Shown: positions 52,725 through 61,272, counted from the first letter of the stretch. The stretch: DNA of 64,000 bases from Nitrospirota bacterium (GCA_004296885.1 SCVN01000023.1:496001-560000); one strand, 5' to 3'. Notes: generated by a model not told the origin, from the sequence alone. A program made the numbers and translations.

Positions 52725-54593
52725 TCAACAACTGCGCACGTTTTGCACGAGCTCGCCGATGTCCAGGATCAGGACCACCTTGCCTTCCCCCGTGATCGTC
52801 GCGCCGGCAATGCCCTTGATGGCGGCCAGATAGTCCCACATGGACTTGATGACCACTTCTTCCTGGGAACGGAGCCGGTCCACGACGACGCCGATCTGCC
52901 GGTCGCCGACCCCCACCACCACCACGTAGAACTTGTCCAAATTCGGATCGCCGGGCATCTGAAATTCCTCCGCCATGCGGAAGAGGGGCAGCACCCGTTC
53001 GCGCAGATTCAGCACCTCGCGGCCATTGATCGTTTTGACGTCATCCTTGGTGATCTTGACCGCCTCGAGCACCGACCCGAGCGGAATCGCAAAAATCGCC
53101 CGATCCACCTCCACCAGCAGGGCTTGGATGATGGCGATCGTCAACGGCAGCTTGATCGTCACCAGGCTTCCCTTGCCCGCTTCGGAGGCCAACTCCACCG
53201 TCCCGTTGATCTTGCGGATATTGGTCCGGACGACATCCATCCCGACGCCGCGCCCGGAGATATCCGACACCTGATCGGCCGTGCTGAAGCCCGGCAGAAA
53301 AATCAGATTCAACACCTCGCGCGGCTCCATGGTGGCGAGTTCGGCTTCGCCGACCAGGCCTTTGGCCAAGGCTTTGGCCTTGATCTTTTCTACCTGCATG
53401 CCGCGACCGTCGTCCTCGATGCGGATGACGATGCTGTTCCCTTCCTGGCTGGCCGCAATCCGCACCACCCCTTCGCCGGACTTGCCGGCCGCCATGCGAT
53501 CGGCCGGCGGCTCGATCCCGTGATCGATGGCGTTGCGCACCAGATGGACCAGCGGATCACCGATTTCGTCGGCCACCGACTTGTCCAACTCGGTTTCTTC
53601 CCCGTGCAGTTCCAGCCGGACCTGCTTGCCGATCTTCTGCGACAAGTCCCGCACCATACGCGGGAACTTGGCCAAGGCCTTGCGGATCGGCAACATGCGG
53701 GTCTTCATGACGGCCAGCTGCAGGTCGGTCGTCACCAGATTCAGCTGGGCGAGGGTCTCGGAGAGTTCCCGGACTTTCGGATCGTTCTCGTGGATCTCCT
53801 CCAACTCGCCGCCGATTTTCATCATGCGGTTGCGGCCCAGCACCAGTTCGCCGACCAGGTTCATGACCTGATCCAGCCGCTTCGTCTCGACCCGGATCGT
53901 CTGGTCTTCCTCGGGCCGCTTGGCCGGCTTCTCCTGCTGCTGCTTCTGTAACGCCGCGTCCAGCGTTTGTTCGTTGACCGCCTCCATCTTGACGAGGATC
54001 TCGCCGAGGGGGACCTTGGTCTCCTGCTTGTCCAGCGCCTCGATCACCTGCTCCTTGGACACCGCCCCCTGTTCGATCAGGATCTCGCCGAGCCGGGAGG
54101 GCGTCGGCGGCTTCGACAGAGCGCCGGGCTCCACCGACGGAGCGGACGGGGCGTTGGGCTTGGCTTCGGCCTTCGCCGGAGACGCGTTCAGGACCGGATC
54201 GGCGTCGAGGCTCAGCACCAGGTCCAGCTTGTTCGACATCGCATCGGTTTCCACATGCTGGTCGGTTCCGGACTCCCGGATGTCCGCCATGAGCAGCTTC
54301 ACGACGTCGATGGTCTCGAGAATGACGTTGATCACGCCCGGCGTGACCGTCATGTCGCCCTGACGCAGCTTGTTCAGGATGCTTTCCGCCCGGTGGGTCA
54401 CGTCCACCAGCCGGGTGAAGCCCAGGAACCCGGCGGACCCCTTCATGCTGTGCATGGCCCGGAAGATCTCGTTCAGGAGATCCTTGTTGCCGGGGTCGGT
54501 TTCCAAGGTGATGAACCGCTGATCGAGCAGTTCGAGCATCTCCTGGGTCTCCGCAAGAAAGTCGTTGCGGATCTCTATCATTTCGTCTTCCAT
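52725..54593 (-). CDS. cheA: chemotaxis histidine kinase CheA with MshEN-like insert
   Basis: A 622-residue CheA. An HPt domain at 1-125 has phospho-acceptor His48 in AMHSMKGSAGF. A proline/alanine-rich linker is followed, in the position of the usual P2 domain, by two 24-residue motifs of the RLGEILIEQGAVSKEQ type at 167-190 and 195-218 that resemble the tandem motif of c-di-GMP-binding MshEN domains. Then dimerisation P3 (about 233-300, RLDQVMNLVGELVLGRNRMM), ATPase P4 (NAIDHGIEPP, EDDGRGMQ, GRGVGMDVV) and CheW-like P5. CheA phosphorylates CheY and CheB. It lies 28 bases from cheV. Confidence 0.92.
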   Translation of the reverse strand: MEDEMIEIRNDFLAETQEMLELLDQRFITLETDPGNKDLLNEIFRAMHSMKGSAGFLGFTRLVDVTHRAESILNKLRQGDMTVTPGVINVILETIDVVKLLMADIRESGTDQHVETDAMSNKLDLVLSLDADPVLNASPAKAEAKPNAPSAPSVEPGALSKPPTPSRLGEILIEQGAVSKEQVIEALDKQETKVPLGEILVKMEAVNEQTLDAALQKQQQEKPAKRPEEDQTIRVETKRLDQVMNLVGELVLGRNRMMKIGGELEEIHENDPKVRELSETLAQLNLVTTDLQLAVMKTRMLPIRKALAKFPRMVRDLSQKIGKQVRLELHGEETELDKSVADEIGDPLVHLVRNAIDHGIEPPADRMAAGKSGEGVVRIAASQEGNSIVIRIEDDGRGMQVEKIKAKALAKGLVGEAELATMEPREVLNLIFLPGFSTADQVSDISGRGVGMDVVRTNIRKINGTVELASEAGKGSLVTIKLPLTIAIIQALLVEVDRAIFAIPLGSVLEAVKITKDDVKTINGREVLNLRERVLPLFRMAEEFQMPGDPNLDKFYVVVVGVGDRQIGVVVDRLRSQEEVVIKSMWDYLAAIKGIAGATITGEGKVVLILDIGELVQNVRSC

Positions 54594-54604
54594 GGTCTCC
54601 CCCC

Positions 54605-54657
54605 GGTCACAGCCTTCAGCGATCAGCTTTCAGCGAGGACGACTCCTCGGATTGCAT
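54605..54657. repeat. GCTGA-word repeat between cheZ and cheA
   Basis: CAGCCTTCAGCGATC and AGCTTTCAGCGAGG are followed by GGACGACTCCTCGG. It shares the TCAGC words of the elements at 31.5, 37.2 and 47.1 kb, but has only one orientation here. Confidence 0.4.
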
Positions 54658-55248
54658 TCAATTGAATCCGCACTCGCCGAGAATGTCGTCCACCAGATCC
54701 TGCTTGAGCGCGGTCGTCCGGGACGCTTCCAGCTCTTTGAGCATCTGTCCGGCCCGGTTATCCTCGGCGCGCCGCTCCCCCTCCTGCTTGCAACCGAACA
54801 CCACGATCATCTCCAGCAGCCGTCGTTGCACATCGTCGAGAATGACCAGAATTTTCTTGACCCGCTGGCCGACGAGATCCTGAAAAGACAGGGCCGTCAT
54901 GATGTCAAGCAGCCGCTTATCGTCGGCCACCAACAGCCGTTTGATCGAAGCGATCCGGTCCGCAATGCCGGCGTCCAACTTGGCCTGCAGGGCCAGCCCG
55001 GCGAGTTGATCCAGCAACTTGGTCGCTTCCGCCCGCCCATCCTGCATCTCCTCGGTCAACTCCATCACCTGATGGGTTCCTTCCTCGGTCAACTTCGTCA
55101 GGTCCGAGAGCTGCGCGGACACTTGCGGCAGGTTTCCGAAGGACGGCACCGCCGCCGCCTCCATGTCCGACACCGTCCGGACGGTGGCATTGATGAACCG
55201 GCTGACCTCCACCACCTTGCGGTACAAATCCTGACTCTCTTCATTCAC
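54658..55248 (-). CDS. cheZ: CheZ-type phosphatase of CheY-P
   Basis: A 196-residue helical protein with the CheZ hallmark MTALSFQDLVGQRVKKI (catalytic Gln in SFQDL) and a C-terminal CheY-binding tail (DLVDDILGECGFN). It removes phosphate from CheY. The start is GTG 55248 with GGAGG upstream. Its presence next to cheY outside the Proteobacteria is worth noting but known for other phyla. Confidence 0.85.
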   Translation of the reverse strand: MNEESQDLYRKVVEVSRFINATVRTVSDMEAAAVPSFGNLPQVSAQLSDLTKLTEEGTHQVMELTEEMQDGRAEATKLLDQLAGLALQAKLDAGIADRIASIKRLLVADDKRLLDIMTALSFQDLVGQRVKKILVILDDVQRRLLEMIVVFGCKQEGERRAEDNRAGQMLKELEASRTTALKQDLVDDILGECGFN

Positions 55249-55318
55249 GATGGCCTCCTGCTCACGGAAACGATCGACGCCGAGCGTCGGCCGACGGCTG
55301 CACGCCGAGTATGATTGC

Positions 55319-55699
55319 CTATTTGAAGATCTTCGCCATCTTGTCTTGCAGCGCCTCGGCCGTAAACGGCTTGACGATGTAGTTGCTGACGCCGGCCTGC
55401 ACCGCCTCGATGATGTTCTCTTTCTGCGCTTCCGCGGTCACCATCAGGACCGGAATCTGCTTGAGCGCCTCGTCGGCGCGGATCGCCCGGAGCATGTCGA
55501 TCCCCGTCATGACCGGCATGTTCCAGTCGGACACGACGAAACCGTAGGGCTCCCCCTTGAGCTTCTCGAGGGCTTCCTTCCCGTTCTCGGCTTCCTCGAC
55601 ATTGGTGAACCCGAGCTGCTTCAAGACGTTTTTGACGATGCGACGCATCGTGGACATATCGTCCACCACCATGATTTTCATATTGGGATCAGCCGGCAT
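55319..55699 (-). CDS. cheY: chemotaxis response regulator CheY
   Basis: A 126-residue single receiver domain: acidic pocket [13 protein letters not shown], phospho-Asp in [12 protein letters not shown], Thr in MVTAEAQK and Lys in [11 protein letters not shown], the typical CheY set. Binds FliM/FliN in the motor when phosphorylated. It is read before cheZ and cheA in the leftward block and has GGAGGGGAG before its ATG. Confidence 0.95.
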   Translation of the reverse strand: MPADPNMKIMVVDDMSTMRRIVKNVLKQLGFTNVEEAENGKEALEKLKGEPYGFVVSDWNMPVMTGIDMLRAIRADEALKQIPVLMVTAEAQKENIIEAVQAGVSNYIVKPFTAEALQDKMAKIFK

Positions 55700-55893
55700 G
55701 GACTCCCCTCCTCCTTACACCCATTCAAATGCGCCGATGATTCGCGCCACGGTGACATTCCTGTTGAGTCGGCCGGCCGGGCAGCCCGGCTCCGTCGCCG
55801 ATCCGTTCTGCCGCTCTTGTCGGCAGTTCCGCGCAAGAACATGAGTAGAACCCACCTGCCCACCCTCGAAACCGCCGCCCGGCAGCCCTTCCG

Positions 55894-56715
55894 TCAGGCT
55901 TTCTGGTACAGCACCGTCCGATGCGCGTGCATCGTTTTGAAGGCGCTCGAAACCGCGTGCATGGACTCCGAGAACCCGATAACCAGATAGCCGTTCGGCC
56001 GCAAGCAGTCATACAGGCTGGCCACGATCTTTTGCTTGGCCTTGTCGTCGAAGTAAATCAGGCAGTTCCGGCAGAAGATCACATCCATCCCCCGCAGCAT
56101 CTTCAGGCGCGCCTGGTCGTAGAGATTGACGTTCATGAATTTGACGAGTTGCTTGGCCTTGGGGGACAGCACGTACTGACTGCCCTCGAGAGCAAAGTAT
56201 TTCTTGAGGAGATCCGGCGGAATGTTGCGCACCGAGTGGGCACTGTAGGCGCCTCGGCGGGCATGGCTCAGAACGGTCTCGCTGATGTCGCTGCCCAGAA
56301 TTTCGATCGACCAGTTGGCCAACGCCGGCCGCTCCAGCAGCATCATGGCCAACGTGTAGGGCTCGTCCCCCGTGGAGCAGGCGGCGCTCCAGATCCGGAG
56401 CTTCGACGCCTCTCGGTTCGCCTCCATAATGGCCGGCACGATCGTGTCGTTGAACGCGTGCAATTGGGGCACGTCCCGATAGAAAAAGGTTTCGTTCGTC
56501 GTGATCAAGTCGAACAGGGCCGTCAGCTCGCTGTCCCGCCAGGCGTCGAATTTCAAGAGATTGTAGTAGTCTTCGTAGGATCGGCAGTGTCGCTCGCGCA
56601 GCCGAGACTGCAACCGTCCCTCCAGGATGTATTTCTTGTTGTCCTGAAAATACATCCCGCTCCGTTCGTAGATCAGATCCCGGAGCTGCTTGAAGGTGTC
56701 GGGGCTCAACTGCAT
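55894..56715 (-). CDS. cheR: chemotaxis methyltransferase CheR
   Basis: A 273-residue enzyme with an N-terminal helical CheR domain (FKQLRDLIYERSGMYFQDNK) and SAM-methyltransferase domain (LRIWSAACSTGDEPYTLAMM; RNCLIYFDDKAKQKI). It methylates glutamates of MCPs. ATG 56715 is used, with AAGGAA upstream; the longer frame (to 56757) is unlikely. Confidence 0.93.
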   Translation of the reverse strand: MQLSPDTFKQLRDLIYERSGMYFQDNKKYILEGRLQSRLRERHCRSYEDYYNLLKFDAWRDSELTALFDLITTNETFFYRDVPQLHAFNDTIVPAIMEANREASKLRIWSAACSTGDEPYTLAMMLLERPALANWSIEILGSDISETVLSHARRGAYSAHSVRNIPPDLLKKYFALEGSQYVLSPKAKQLVKFMNVNLYDQARLKMLRGMDVIFCRNCLIYFDDKAKQKIVASLYDCLRPNGYLVIGFSESMHAVSSAFKTMHAHRTVLYQKA

Positions 56716-56817
56716 GGTGCTATTTCCTTCACGAGACGGACAGACCCCGGGCCCCATCCGCCGGCCGGCCCAAGTCCAGCCGTGGGTCTACGTCCGAGGC
56801 CTTCCGCCACGGCCCAG

Positions 56818-57057
56818 TTAACCGATCAAGAGCTGGTTCGAGCGGCTGTGGACCCACTGCTGGATATCCCTGCGCTGAAACCGCCAGTGCTTCCCGATTT
56901 TGGAAGCCGGCAGTTCGCCCAGCCTGGCCAATTTGTAGACCGTGGACTTGGGAACCCGCAGAAACCGGGCGACGTCAAGCACGGTCAAAATCTCGTGCTC
57001 GGCCCCCGAGCGTGTGTCCTGGCTCATGTCGGTTGCTGTCAATAGTGCGTCATTCAT
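56818..57057 (-). CDS. excisionase/MerR-like helix-turn-helix protein
   Basis: A 79-residue DNA-binding protein of the excisionase-like HTH_17 group (ILTVLDVARFLRVPKSTVYKLARLGELPASKIGKHWRFQRRDIQQWV, given here as ILTVLDVARFLRV and STVYKLARLGELPASKIG). It should bind DNA as a small winged helix. ATG 57057 is chosen from several in-frame starts (57027 is another). It stands between cheR and the divergent flhG-like gene, close to a GTGTAGTACAC palindrome, so local regulation of motility is plausible but unproven. Confidence 0.75.
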   Translation of the reverse strand: MNDALLTATDMSQDTRSGAEHEILTVLDVARFLRVPKSTVYKLARLGELPASKIGKHWRFQRRDIQQWVHSRSNQLLIG

Positions 57058-57131
57058 ATCGAATGGAGTTATCGGACAGCCGGCGGGGAAACTTGAGCCA
57101 CGCCGGCGACCGATCCGGAGACACTCTCCTG

Positions 57132-57160
57132 CGGACAATTTTCCCCGGGTGTAGTACACT
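57132..57160 (+). promoter_or_regulatory. promoter candidate with embedded palindrome before the flhG-like gene
   Basis: CGGACA (57132-57137), 17-base spacer, TACACT (57155-57160), ending 7 bases before the ATG, so the mRNA would be leaderless. GTGTAGTACAC (57149-57159) is a perfect odd palindrome overlapping the -10. Confidence 0.35.
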
Positions 57161-57167
57161 CCCGGCC

Positions 57168-58055
57168 ATGGCGATCATCGTGTCGGTGGCGTCCGGCAAG
57201 GGCGGCGTGGGCAAGAGCGTCGTCGCGTCGAACCTGGCCCTGCTCTTGGCGCGACACGGCAAGCAGGTCGTGCTGGCCGATCTGGACGTCGGCGGCGCCA
57301 ACCTCCACGTCCTCTTCGGCCTGTTCCACCCGTCCCGCACCCTGACCGATTTTCTCGCCAAGCGGGTGGAGACGCTCGACGCCGTGGCCCAACCTCTCGA
57401 CGCCCATCCCGGCCTCCGCCTGCTGCCCGGAACCGGAGAGACGCTGGCCACCGCCAACATGCCCTTCGCAAAGAAAAAGCGCCTGATTCGTCATCTGAAG
57501 GACCTGCCCGCCGACATCGTCGTCGTGGACGTGGGCGCGGGCACCAGCTATCATGCGCTGGATTTTTTCCTGATGGGCGACGCCCACCTCGCCGTGGCCA
57601 CGGCCGACCCCACGTCGGTGCTGGACCTCTACCGCTTCATCAAGCTGGCCGCCATCCGGCGGGTGCTGTCGGCGTTCCTCGCACGGGATGAAATCGCCGA
57701 GGTCCTGTCCGACCGCGACTTCGCCAGCGTCGAGGAAGTGCTGGAGGCCGCGGGCAAGACCGGCGACGCGGGCCGGGCCCAAGCCGCGGACATGCTGCAA
57801 GGGTTCCGTCCCTACTTGATTCTGAATCGGATGTCCGGACGCTCGCGGATCAACACCCTGCAGCTCAAGAACCTGCTGCAATCCTACGTCGGCGGGGACT
57901 TGGCTATGCTCGGCGAGATTCCCGAAGACGAAGCGGTGGAACGGTCCGTACGCCGCTATCTCCCGGTCGTGGACCATGCGCCCCTATCTCCTGCCGCCGA
58001 GTCCTTCAACCGCCTCGCGGAGGCGCTCCTGTTGGAGCTCCGCGGACGGGCCTAG
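57168..58055 (+). CDS. MinD/ParA-type ATPase, FlhG-like
   Basis: A 295-residue deviant-Walker ATPase: VASGKGGVGKSVVASNLAL (signature Lys in GKGGVGKS), Walker A' region LADLDVGGANLHVLFGL, and switch regions DIVVVDVGAGTSYHALDF. The C-terminal part (MSGRSRINTLQLKNLLQSY) resembles FlhG/FleN-like MinD proteins that set flagellar number. The motility context supports FlhG over septum MinD, but no flhF is in the window. It has no ribosome binding site and a promoter ending 7 bases upstream. Confidence 0.82.
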   Translation: MAIIVSVASGKGGVGKSVVASNLALLLARHGKQVVLADLDVGGANLHVLFGLFHPSRTLTDFLAKRVETLDAVAQPLDAHPGLRLLPGTGETLATANMPFAKKKRLIRHLKDLPADIVVVDVGAGTSYHALDFFLMGDAHLAVATADPTSVLDLYRFIKLAAIRRVLSAFLARDEIAEVLSDRDFASVEEVLEAAGKTGDAGRAQAADMLQGFRPYLILNRMSGRSRINTLQLKNLLQSYVGGDLAMLGEIPEDEAVERSVRRYLPVVDHAPLSPAAESFNRLAEALLLELRGRA

Positions 58056-58080
58056 ACAGCCATGCCGCTGGACCGCGTGA

Positions 58081-58103
58081 TGCGTGAGCCCACGTTTCAC
58101 GCA
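58081..58103. terminator. hairpin between convergent flhG-like and PilZ genes
   Basis: TGCGTGA (58081-58087) and TCACGCA (58097-58103) form a 7-bp stem with a 9-base loop in the 62-base gap between the two convergent stops. No U-tract. Confidence 0.35.
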
Positions 58104-58117
58104 CGACGCATCCGCCG

Positions 58118-58801
58118 CTAGCTCTCGTCGCCTCGTGCATATGCCGCACCCATGTGGCGCGCACGCAGCCGCTCTGCCTGCAGGTGCAGGATGTGCCGGA
58201 TGAGCCGCTCCCGTCCCTCCGAGTTGATCGAGGCGAACCGCGCCGCCGTCGAAAACCGGTCGGAGCCTCCGCGGGACGCCGCATCGGAGTGGCTGCGCCG
58301 AACCGGAATCACCCGCACCACTTCAGCCACCGTCGCGATGGGCACGAAGGGCGGCAGGATGATCCGCAGTTCCAGTTGCGCGCCACCCTCGAACCGGCGC
58401 GGCGCCTCGAAGCAGATCCCGCCGCCGCTGATATTCACCTCGGTCAGGCAGGGAATGGCCAGCCCCTGCGGGCTCATGCGGGCCACGGTTTTCAGGATCA
58501 GCTCCAGCGCCCAATCCACTTTCATCAGCCAGGGGGCAAGCCGCGCTTCGATCACGGTGGCCTGATCCGCCTCCTGCGCGGCGGCCCGGGCCAGCAGGTC
58601 GGTGGTCGGGCGCGCAATGAACGCCGTAATGGCCTCGTCCACCTGCGGCAGGGAGCGGCGTTCGCCTGATTCCGGCGCCTCGCCGAACGGCCAGTACTCA
58701 AGGAGCAACCGGTCGTCGATACGCAGCAACTCCCGCCGATCATCCTCGACCGGCTGGGTCTCGCGCAGCCGTGGCGTGTCAGCTGAGGATACGCGCGCCA
58801 T
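58118..58801 (-). CDS. PilZ-domain protein with long helical insertion
   Basis: A 227-residue protein with both c-di-GMP elements of PilZ: RELLR (RxxxR) near residue 24 and NISGGG (matching [D/N]xSxxG) about 105 residues later. The usual distance is 20-30, so a long helical region (DEAITAFIARPTTDLLARAA, WALELILKTVARM) is inserted between them, as in tetrameric PilZ proteins. It probably binds c-di-GMP and acts on flagella or attachment. The ATG is 2 bases from the stop of the diguanylate cyclase on the same strand (start at 58801, stop of the next gene at 58803), so they form one unit. Confidence 0.75.
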   Translation of the reverse strand: MARVSSADTPRLRETQPVEDDRRELLRIDDRLLLEYWPFGEAPESGERRSLPQVDEAITAFIARPTTDLLARAAAQEADQATVIEARLAPWLMKVDWALELILKTVARMSPQGLAIPCLTEVNISGGGICFEAPRRFEGGAQLELRIILPPFVPIATVAEVVRVIPVRRSHSDAASRGGSDRFSTAARFASINSEGRERLIRHILHLQAERLRARHMGAAYARGDES

Positions 58802-58802
58802 C

Positions 58803-60290
58803 TCAGCACCTGGCCCCGGCGTTTCCGACGCCGACCTTTTCCCGCTTGTACACTGGGCCCTCCATCGTCTGCGCCGCCCCATTCCGGACGGACTGGTTCG
58901 TTTCGACGCGGTTCCGTCCGCGCGTCTTCGCCTGGTAGAGCGCCTCGTCGGCCGCCGCCACGAGATCGTCCACCGTGGCGATCTGCGGATTGGGCGTCTG
59001 GGCGATCCCCATACTGACCGTCAGGCCGAAGCGCGCGCCGTCGGCGAGAAACGTCTGCTGCGCCAGCAGCTCGCGGATGCGATTGGCCAGCACCTGGGCC
59101 TGAGCCACGTCGGTCCGCGGCAGAATGATCGCAAACTCCTCGCCCCCGTACCGCGTGGCAATGTCCACCGTCCGAATGGCCTGCCCGATCAACCCGGCCA
59201 CATCCTGAAGAAGCCGATCTCCGACCGGATGCCCGAACCGGTCGTTCACGGATTTGAAATGATCCACGTCCAGCATGATCAGGCACAGCGGAGTCTGGTA
59301 TCGTTCGGCTTCGCGGAATTCACGGGCCAGAATGTTCGTGAAGGCCCGCCGGTTGAGCAGGTTCGTCAGCCCGTCCGTCAACGCCTGGCTTTGGACCTGC
59401 AGATGCGCCTCCGCATTCCGCAGGGCCAACGCCAGCGAGGTTGTGACGGCCTTGATGAGTTCCACATGGTACGGCTCGAAGGGTTCGCGTGATCCCCGTT
59501 GGAGCCGCAGGAACCCGACCGGCTCCTGGGCCACCCTGAGCGGCACTTCCAAGACCGCGCCCCCGACGGCAGACTCGCCTGCGACCGTCCCCTCCGGGGT
59601 CCGCGTGACCGATCCGGATCCGCCGGCGAGCAAGACACCCTGCACTCGCTGAATGGTCGCCGAGTCGGTCGCCGGGGCGGCATGGACCCATGCGCGCGGG
59701 GGCGCACACCAACCGACGCCCAGCAGGTCAAGATCGAGCATAGGGGTCAGCCGATGGCCGACCATCTGCACGATTTCCTCGGCATCCAGGGTGCCGGCAA
59801 AACTCTGGCTGAGATCGTTGACCAGCACGAGACTCTGGTTCCAGTGCCGCAACCCGTCCCGTTCCCGGGCCAGCTCTTCGTTGGCTTGCTGCAACTTGTC
59901 GGACAGTTCCCGGACCTGCAGAAAGGACCGACGGACCTCCAGCCCCTGGCGCAACGCCTCTTCCAACCGGCCGTCCGGCACGGGAGTGGCCAGATAATCG
60001 AAGGCGCCGGTCCGCAGCAAGGCCGCCGTGCGCTCGGCTCCGTGATCCCGCCCCGCCACAATCAGGCAGGCATCGGAATGGGAATCTCGGAGATCCTGCA
60101 AGAGCGCGAGCGCCCCCATTCCCGATCCGGGGAGATGGCAGATCACCGCTTCCACGTCGCAGGCGCTCCCCTCCGGCCCGCTCCACACGTCGTAGCCGGC
60201 GGCCTGCACCCGAGCCTGAAACGCCCTCCGGACCGACGCGGTGGGGCTCATCACCATCACTCGGGCTCGCTGGGAATCAAGTATGCTCAC
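58803..60290 (-). CDS. diguanylate cyclase (receiver-like, GAF, GGDEF)
   Basis: A 495-residue protein with a receiver-like N-terminal domain (about 1-120) that lacks a clear phospho-Asp, a coiled coil (about 120-160), a GAF-like domain (about 160-310), and a GGDEF domain with intact active site RYGGEEFAI (near 382) and the inhibitory I-site RTVD five residues before it. It makes c-di-GMP with product inhibition. The start is GTG 60290 with GGAGG spaced correctly; the TTG at 60296 is less likely. It precedes the PilZ gene and a sigma54-like promoter lies upstream. Confidence 0.88.
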   Translation of the reverse strand: MSILDSQRARVMVMSPTASVRRAFQARVQAAGYDVWSGPEGSACDVEAVICHLPGSGMGALALLQDLRDSHSDACLIVAGRDHGAERTAALLRTGAFDYLATPVPDGRLEEALRQGLEVRRSFLQVRELSDKLQQANEELARERDGLRHWNQSLVLVNDLSQSFAGTLDAEEIVQMVGHRLTPMLDLDLLGVGWCAPPRAWVHAAPATDSATIQRVQGVLLAGGSGSVTRTPEGTVAGESAVGGAVLEVPLRVAQEPVGFLRLQRGSREPFEPYHVELIKAVTTSLALALRNAEAHLQVQSQALTDGLTNLLNRRAFTNILAREFREAERYQTPLCLIMLDVDHFKSVNDRFGHPVGDRLLQDVAGLIGQAIRTVDIATRYGGEEFAIILPRTDVAQAQVLANRIRELLAQQTFLADGARFGLTVSMGIAQTPNPQIATVDDLVAAADEALYQAKTRGRNRVETNQSVRNGAAQTMEGPVYKREKVGVGNAGARC

Positions 60291-60383
60291 GGGCAACCTC
60301 CGTCTCGATGGCGGCGCCCCATTCGGGACCGCCGTGACGATGCGGACCGACTACGGCAACTTCTTCCTGTGCCGGAAAAGTAA

Positions 60384-60399
60384 AGCAAGGAGTGGGCCA
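60384..60399 (-). promoter_or_regulatory. sigma54-type promoter candidate upstream of the diguanylate cyclase
   Basis: On the minus strand the sequence reads TGGCCCACTCCTTGCT: GG and GC are separated by exactly 10 bases, as required for -24/-12, and 10 of the 12 fixed positions of TGGCACG-N4-TTGCW match. The predicted start leaves a leader of about 80 bases before the GTG. Confidence 0.5.
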
Positions 60400-60580
60400 G
60401 CGGCCGCAGAACCATTTGGAGGTGAGACGAAAGACGACAACCAGTCGCGGAACGTCTAAACTGGGTCGTTGAAAGAGGGATTAGACAGGAGCGGCCCGTC
60501 CGTAGGCAGTATTTGCCGGGTGAAAGACGGATCATCCGGCGTCAGCGACCGGCCGGTTCGGTCGGTCCGCTGACAGTCGG

Positions 60581-60784
60581 TCATCGTCGGGCTGACGTCG
60601 CGCCCTGGCTCTGACCGACCTTGCCGAGGCCTTGCTGCAGGTTGCGGGCTTCAGACGAAATGGAGACCCGGTCGTCCTGTTCGGAGGCAGCCCCCTCGGA
60701 TGAGGACGGACCGGAGTGGTCCAGGTTCAGCACCCGCTGATAGGTCCGGACCAGATTATGAATCTCGCTGCCTTGAATACTCAC
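60581..60784 (-). CDS. short FlgM-associated (DVU0524-like) flagellar protein
   Basis: A 67-residue protein whose pattern (IHNLVRTYQRVLNL, a variable polar part, then DDRVSISSEARNLQQGL) fits the DVU0524 family found beside flagellar genes. Some members overlap in sequence with the C-terminal part of FlgM, so a role with sigma28 control is possible. GTG 60784 has AAGGA upstream. It lies between the fliS-fliT group and the diguanylate cyclase on the same strand. Family assignment is from pattern only. Confidence 0.6.
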   Translation of the reverse strand: MSIQGSEIHNLVRTYQRVLNLDHSGPSSSEGAASEQDDRVSISSEARNLQQGLGKVGQSQGATSARR

Positions 60785-60831
60785 GTTGGGCTTCCTTGAA
60801 CGTCGGCATGAACGGACCGGCGTGCCAGACC

Positions 60832-61221
60832 TTAGCCCTGGGTATGCATCATCCCCTGGGCATGGAGCGCCACGCCTGCGTAGCCGGCCATGGCGACGCT
60901 GCCTGCCTTGGCGGTACAGAGCCACTCCTGCGTCTGCGCCTTCCAGGCGGTAATCCTTTCTTGGTTTCTTTCCGAACGATTGATCGCGTCCCGCATCAAC
61001 AGGCCGAGCGATTCCAATGCGGCCTCCTCGCCGGCCAACCCGCCCGTGACTGCCTGGGCCTCCAAATCCGCCAGGACGTCGCGCATCTCCGCGAGCACCA
61101 GCGCCGAGGCCGCCGCCACCGCTTCCAACGCCTCGAGGTCTTCCCGTTCGATGGCTTTGGCGCCACGATCCAACAGGTCAAGGTAACGCCGATACGGGCT
61201 CTCAAGCTGTTGCTGGTACAT
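60832..61221 (-). CDS. probable FliT/FlgN-like flagellar chaperone
   Basis: A 129-residue all-helical protein (YLDLLDRGAKAIEREDLEAL; ALESLGLLMRDAINRSERNQ) with no catalytic motif. Size, helical character and position directly after fliS are those of FliT, the chaperone of FliD, although sequence similarity is too low to be certain. It may equally be a FlgN-type chaperone. Confidence 0.55.
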   Translation of the reverse strand: MYQQQLESPYRRYLDLLDRGAKAIEREDLEALEAVAAASALVLAEMRDVLADLEAQAVTGGLAGEEAALESLGLLMRDAINRSERNQERITAWKAQTQEWLCTAKAGSVAMAGYAGVALHAQGMMHTQG

Positions 61222-61272
61222 CCTTGTGCCTTCCTCCGGCTTCCTCGGCCGGCTGACGGTTTCACCATCCTG

